Below, piece after piece: positions 63,051 through 64,000 of a stretch of DNA of 64,000 nt. The translations under genes were made by a program, and so were the position numbers. Location: positions 4,898,001-4,962,000 of the forward strand of contig NW_027480440.1 of NCBI RefSeq assembly GCF_051401765.1. The letters are read 5' to 3'. Positions within the stretch are counted from its first letter, which is position 1. The number at the start of each line of letters is the position of its first letter. This DNA comes from Calliopsis andreniformis (lineage: Eukaryota > Arthropoda > Insecta > Hymenoptera > Andrenidae). The notes beneath the pieces were generated by a model. It was given only the letters and a program-made list of their open reading frames with translations, was not told the DNA's origin and ran no database searches.

Positions 63051-64000
63051 CCTCAATTCTCAATCCTCAATCCTCAATCCTCAGTCCTCTCTCCTCAAAC
63101 CCCAATCCTGAAGACTCAATCCTGAATCCTCAAGCTTCAGCCCTCAGTCCTCAACAATCAGTTGTCAATTCTCAATCCTCAATAGAATATCATCAATTCA
63201 CAGTTTTCAATACTCAATACTCAATCTGCAATCTTCAAATCTCTATCCAGAAACACCAATTCTCATCATTCAACCCTCAACACTCAGTCCCCAATCCTCA
63301 ATATTCAATCCTCAATCCTCAATCCTCAATCCACAATACTCAATATTCAATCCTCAATACTCAATCTTCAATCCTCAATACTCAATACTCAATCCTCAAT
63401 TCTCAATCCTCGATCATCAATCTTCAATCCTAAATACTCAGTCTTCAATCCTCAATTCTCAATCTTCAATCCTCAATACTCAATATTCAATCCTCAATCC
63501 TCAATCCTCAATCCTCAACCCTCAATCTTCACTCCTCAAACCTCAATCCTCAGTCCTCAGTCCTCAAACCTCAATCCTCAACCCTCGGGCCTCATCCTCA
63601 ATCCTCAATCCAAAATCCTCAATTCTTAATCTTCAATCCTCAATACTCAATCTTCAATCCTCAATGCTCAGTCCTCAAATTTCAATTCTGAATCCTCAAT
63701 CTGGAACCCTCAATCTTCAGCCCTCAGTCCTCAACAATCAGTTGTCAATCCTCAATCCTCAATAGAATATACTCAATTCACAGTTTTCAATACCCAATAC
63801 TCAATCTGCAATCTTCAATTCTCTATCCACAAACATCAATTCTCATCACTCAACCCTCAACACTCAGTCCTCAATGTTCAATCCTCAATCCTCAATTCTC
63901 AATCTTCAATCCTCAATACTGTACCTTCAAACCTCAATCCTCAATCCTCAGTCCTCAATCCTCAATCCTCAATCTTAACCTTCAATCCTCAGTACTCAAT
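63051..64000 (+). repeat. Class c and class g units running off the window
   Basis: Class c anchor 63184 follows class b by only 273 bp, a spacing seen nowhere else, marking a junction near 63,030. Class g anchor 63764 follows; from about 63,440 the sequence tracks 49,810 onward (offset 13,630). CTCGGGCCTC near 63,585 holds one of the very few GGG runs on the plus strand. Confidence 0.78.

Larger units (their letters stand above)
1..64000 (+). repeat. Giant heptanucleotide tandem array, unit TCCTCAA, spanning the whole window
   Basis: Every line of the window is built from TCCTCAA and close variants, all in one orientation; the minus strand reads TTGAGGA. The array enters at base 1 and leaves at base 64,000, so neither end is seen. 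Read as NNNTCAA, the TCAA core is the steadier part and the first three bases vary most. The pure unit has no G on the plus strand, so strand asymmetry is extreme; G appears mainly in variants such as TCAGTCC, TCGATCC and CTGAATCC. I see no transposon, gene or unique DNA inside. Long satellites of this kind are typical of eukaryotic heterochromatin or of giant minisatellites; that assignment is inference. The motif is not a canonical telomere repeat I recognise. Confidence 0.97.

Noticed and set aside
138..63855. CRISPR array, with anchor blocks as repeats
   Set aside because: Spacing between anchors is hundreds to thousands of bases, the intervening sequence is itself heptamer repeat, and no cas-like gene is present.
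1..64000. Telomeric repeat tract
   Set aside because: The minus-strand unit TTGAGGA has only two consecutive G bases, does not match a canonical telomere motif I know, and shows layered higher-order duplication atypical of telomerase-made DNA. A variant telomere cannot be fully excluded without chromosome position.
1..64000. CCAAT boxes from ACCCAATCC variants as regulatory sites
   Set aside because: CCAAT arises by a single change from TCAAT in many heptamers, with no accompanying core promoter, so occurrence by drift explains it.

Overview
The window is one uninterrupted satellite-type tandem array. Its unit is the 7-bp word TCCTCAA (CCTCAAT in another rotation; TTGAGGA on the minus strand), about 9,100 heptamers in all. 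The array runs off both ends, so it is longer than 64 kb. I see no gene, RNA gene, transposon, CRISPR array, promoter or terminator that I can support. The scale and layered higher-order structure resemble eukaryotic satellite or giant minisatellite DNA. Short heptanucleotide repeats do exist in some bacteria (for example the STRR families of cyanobacteria), but 64 kb without a gene would be extraordinary there. The species cannot be read from the sequence.

Two layers stand out. (1) The heptamers are best read as NNNTCAA: the TCAA core is the steadier part and the leading triplet varies (TCC, TCT, TAC, TAT, CCC, CAC and others). Even patches that look like foreign AT-rich DNA, such as the AATAGAATAT blocks, split cleanly into 7-mers. 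They are therefore diverged heptamers, not insertions. Real register slips (6-mers and 8-mers) are few and recur at fixed places. (2) Higher-order repeats: I located 73 copies of an AATAGAATAT anchor block, all in the same orientation, in seven sequence classes (a to g) with strikingly fixed spacings (a to b 315 bp; d to e 433 bp; f to a 719 bp; a to g 587 bp). A second anchor, GACATCAATATTCAACAC, has at least 32 close copies.

Layout. 1-12.0 kb: five blocks of about 2.4 kb, X-Y-X-X-Y. 10.9-13.7 kb: a 1,398-bp tandem pair. 13.7-22.4 kb: a mosaic of f, g, a and c units, including a 566-bp tandem pair and segment T1. 22.4-31.3 kb: nested P-Q-Q-R-P-Q-R duplications (offsets 931, 3,399 and 4,330 bp). 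29.6-48.8 kb: one large tandem duplication (offset 9,654 bp), each half of which holds its own 1,347-bp tandem pair. 48.8-59.3 kb: overlapping duplications with offsets 4,638, 827 and 1,506 bp. 59.3-64 kb: a mosaic of single units, including the most divergent anchor block (61,116).

Because 7 is not a multiple of 3 and the unit has no stop codon on the plus strand, all three plus frames translate to the same cyclic heptapeptide (SSILNPQ). All minus frames hit TGA every 21 bp. The long plus-strand open frames (up to 657 codons) follow from this arithmetic and I do not call them genes. Repeat boundaries below were found by eye from landmark offsets; edges inside pure heptamer runs are uncertain by tens of bases.
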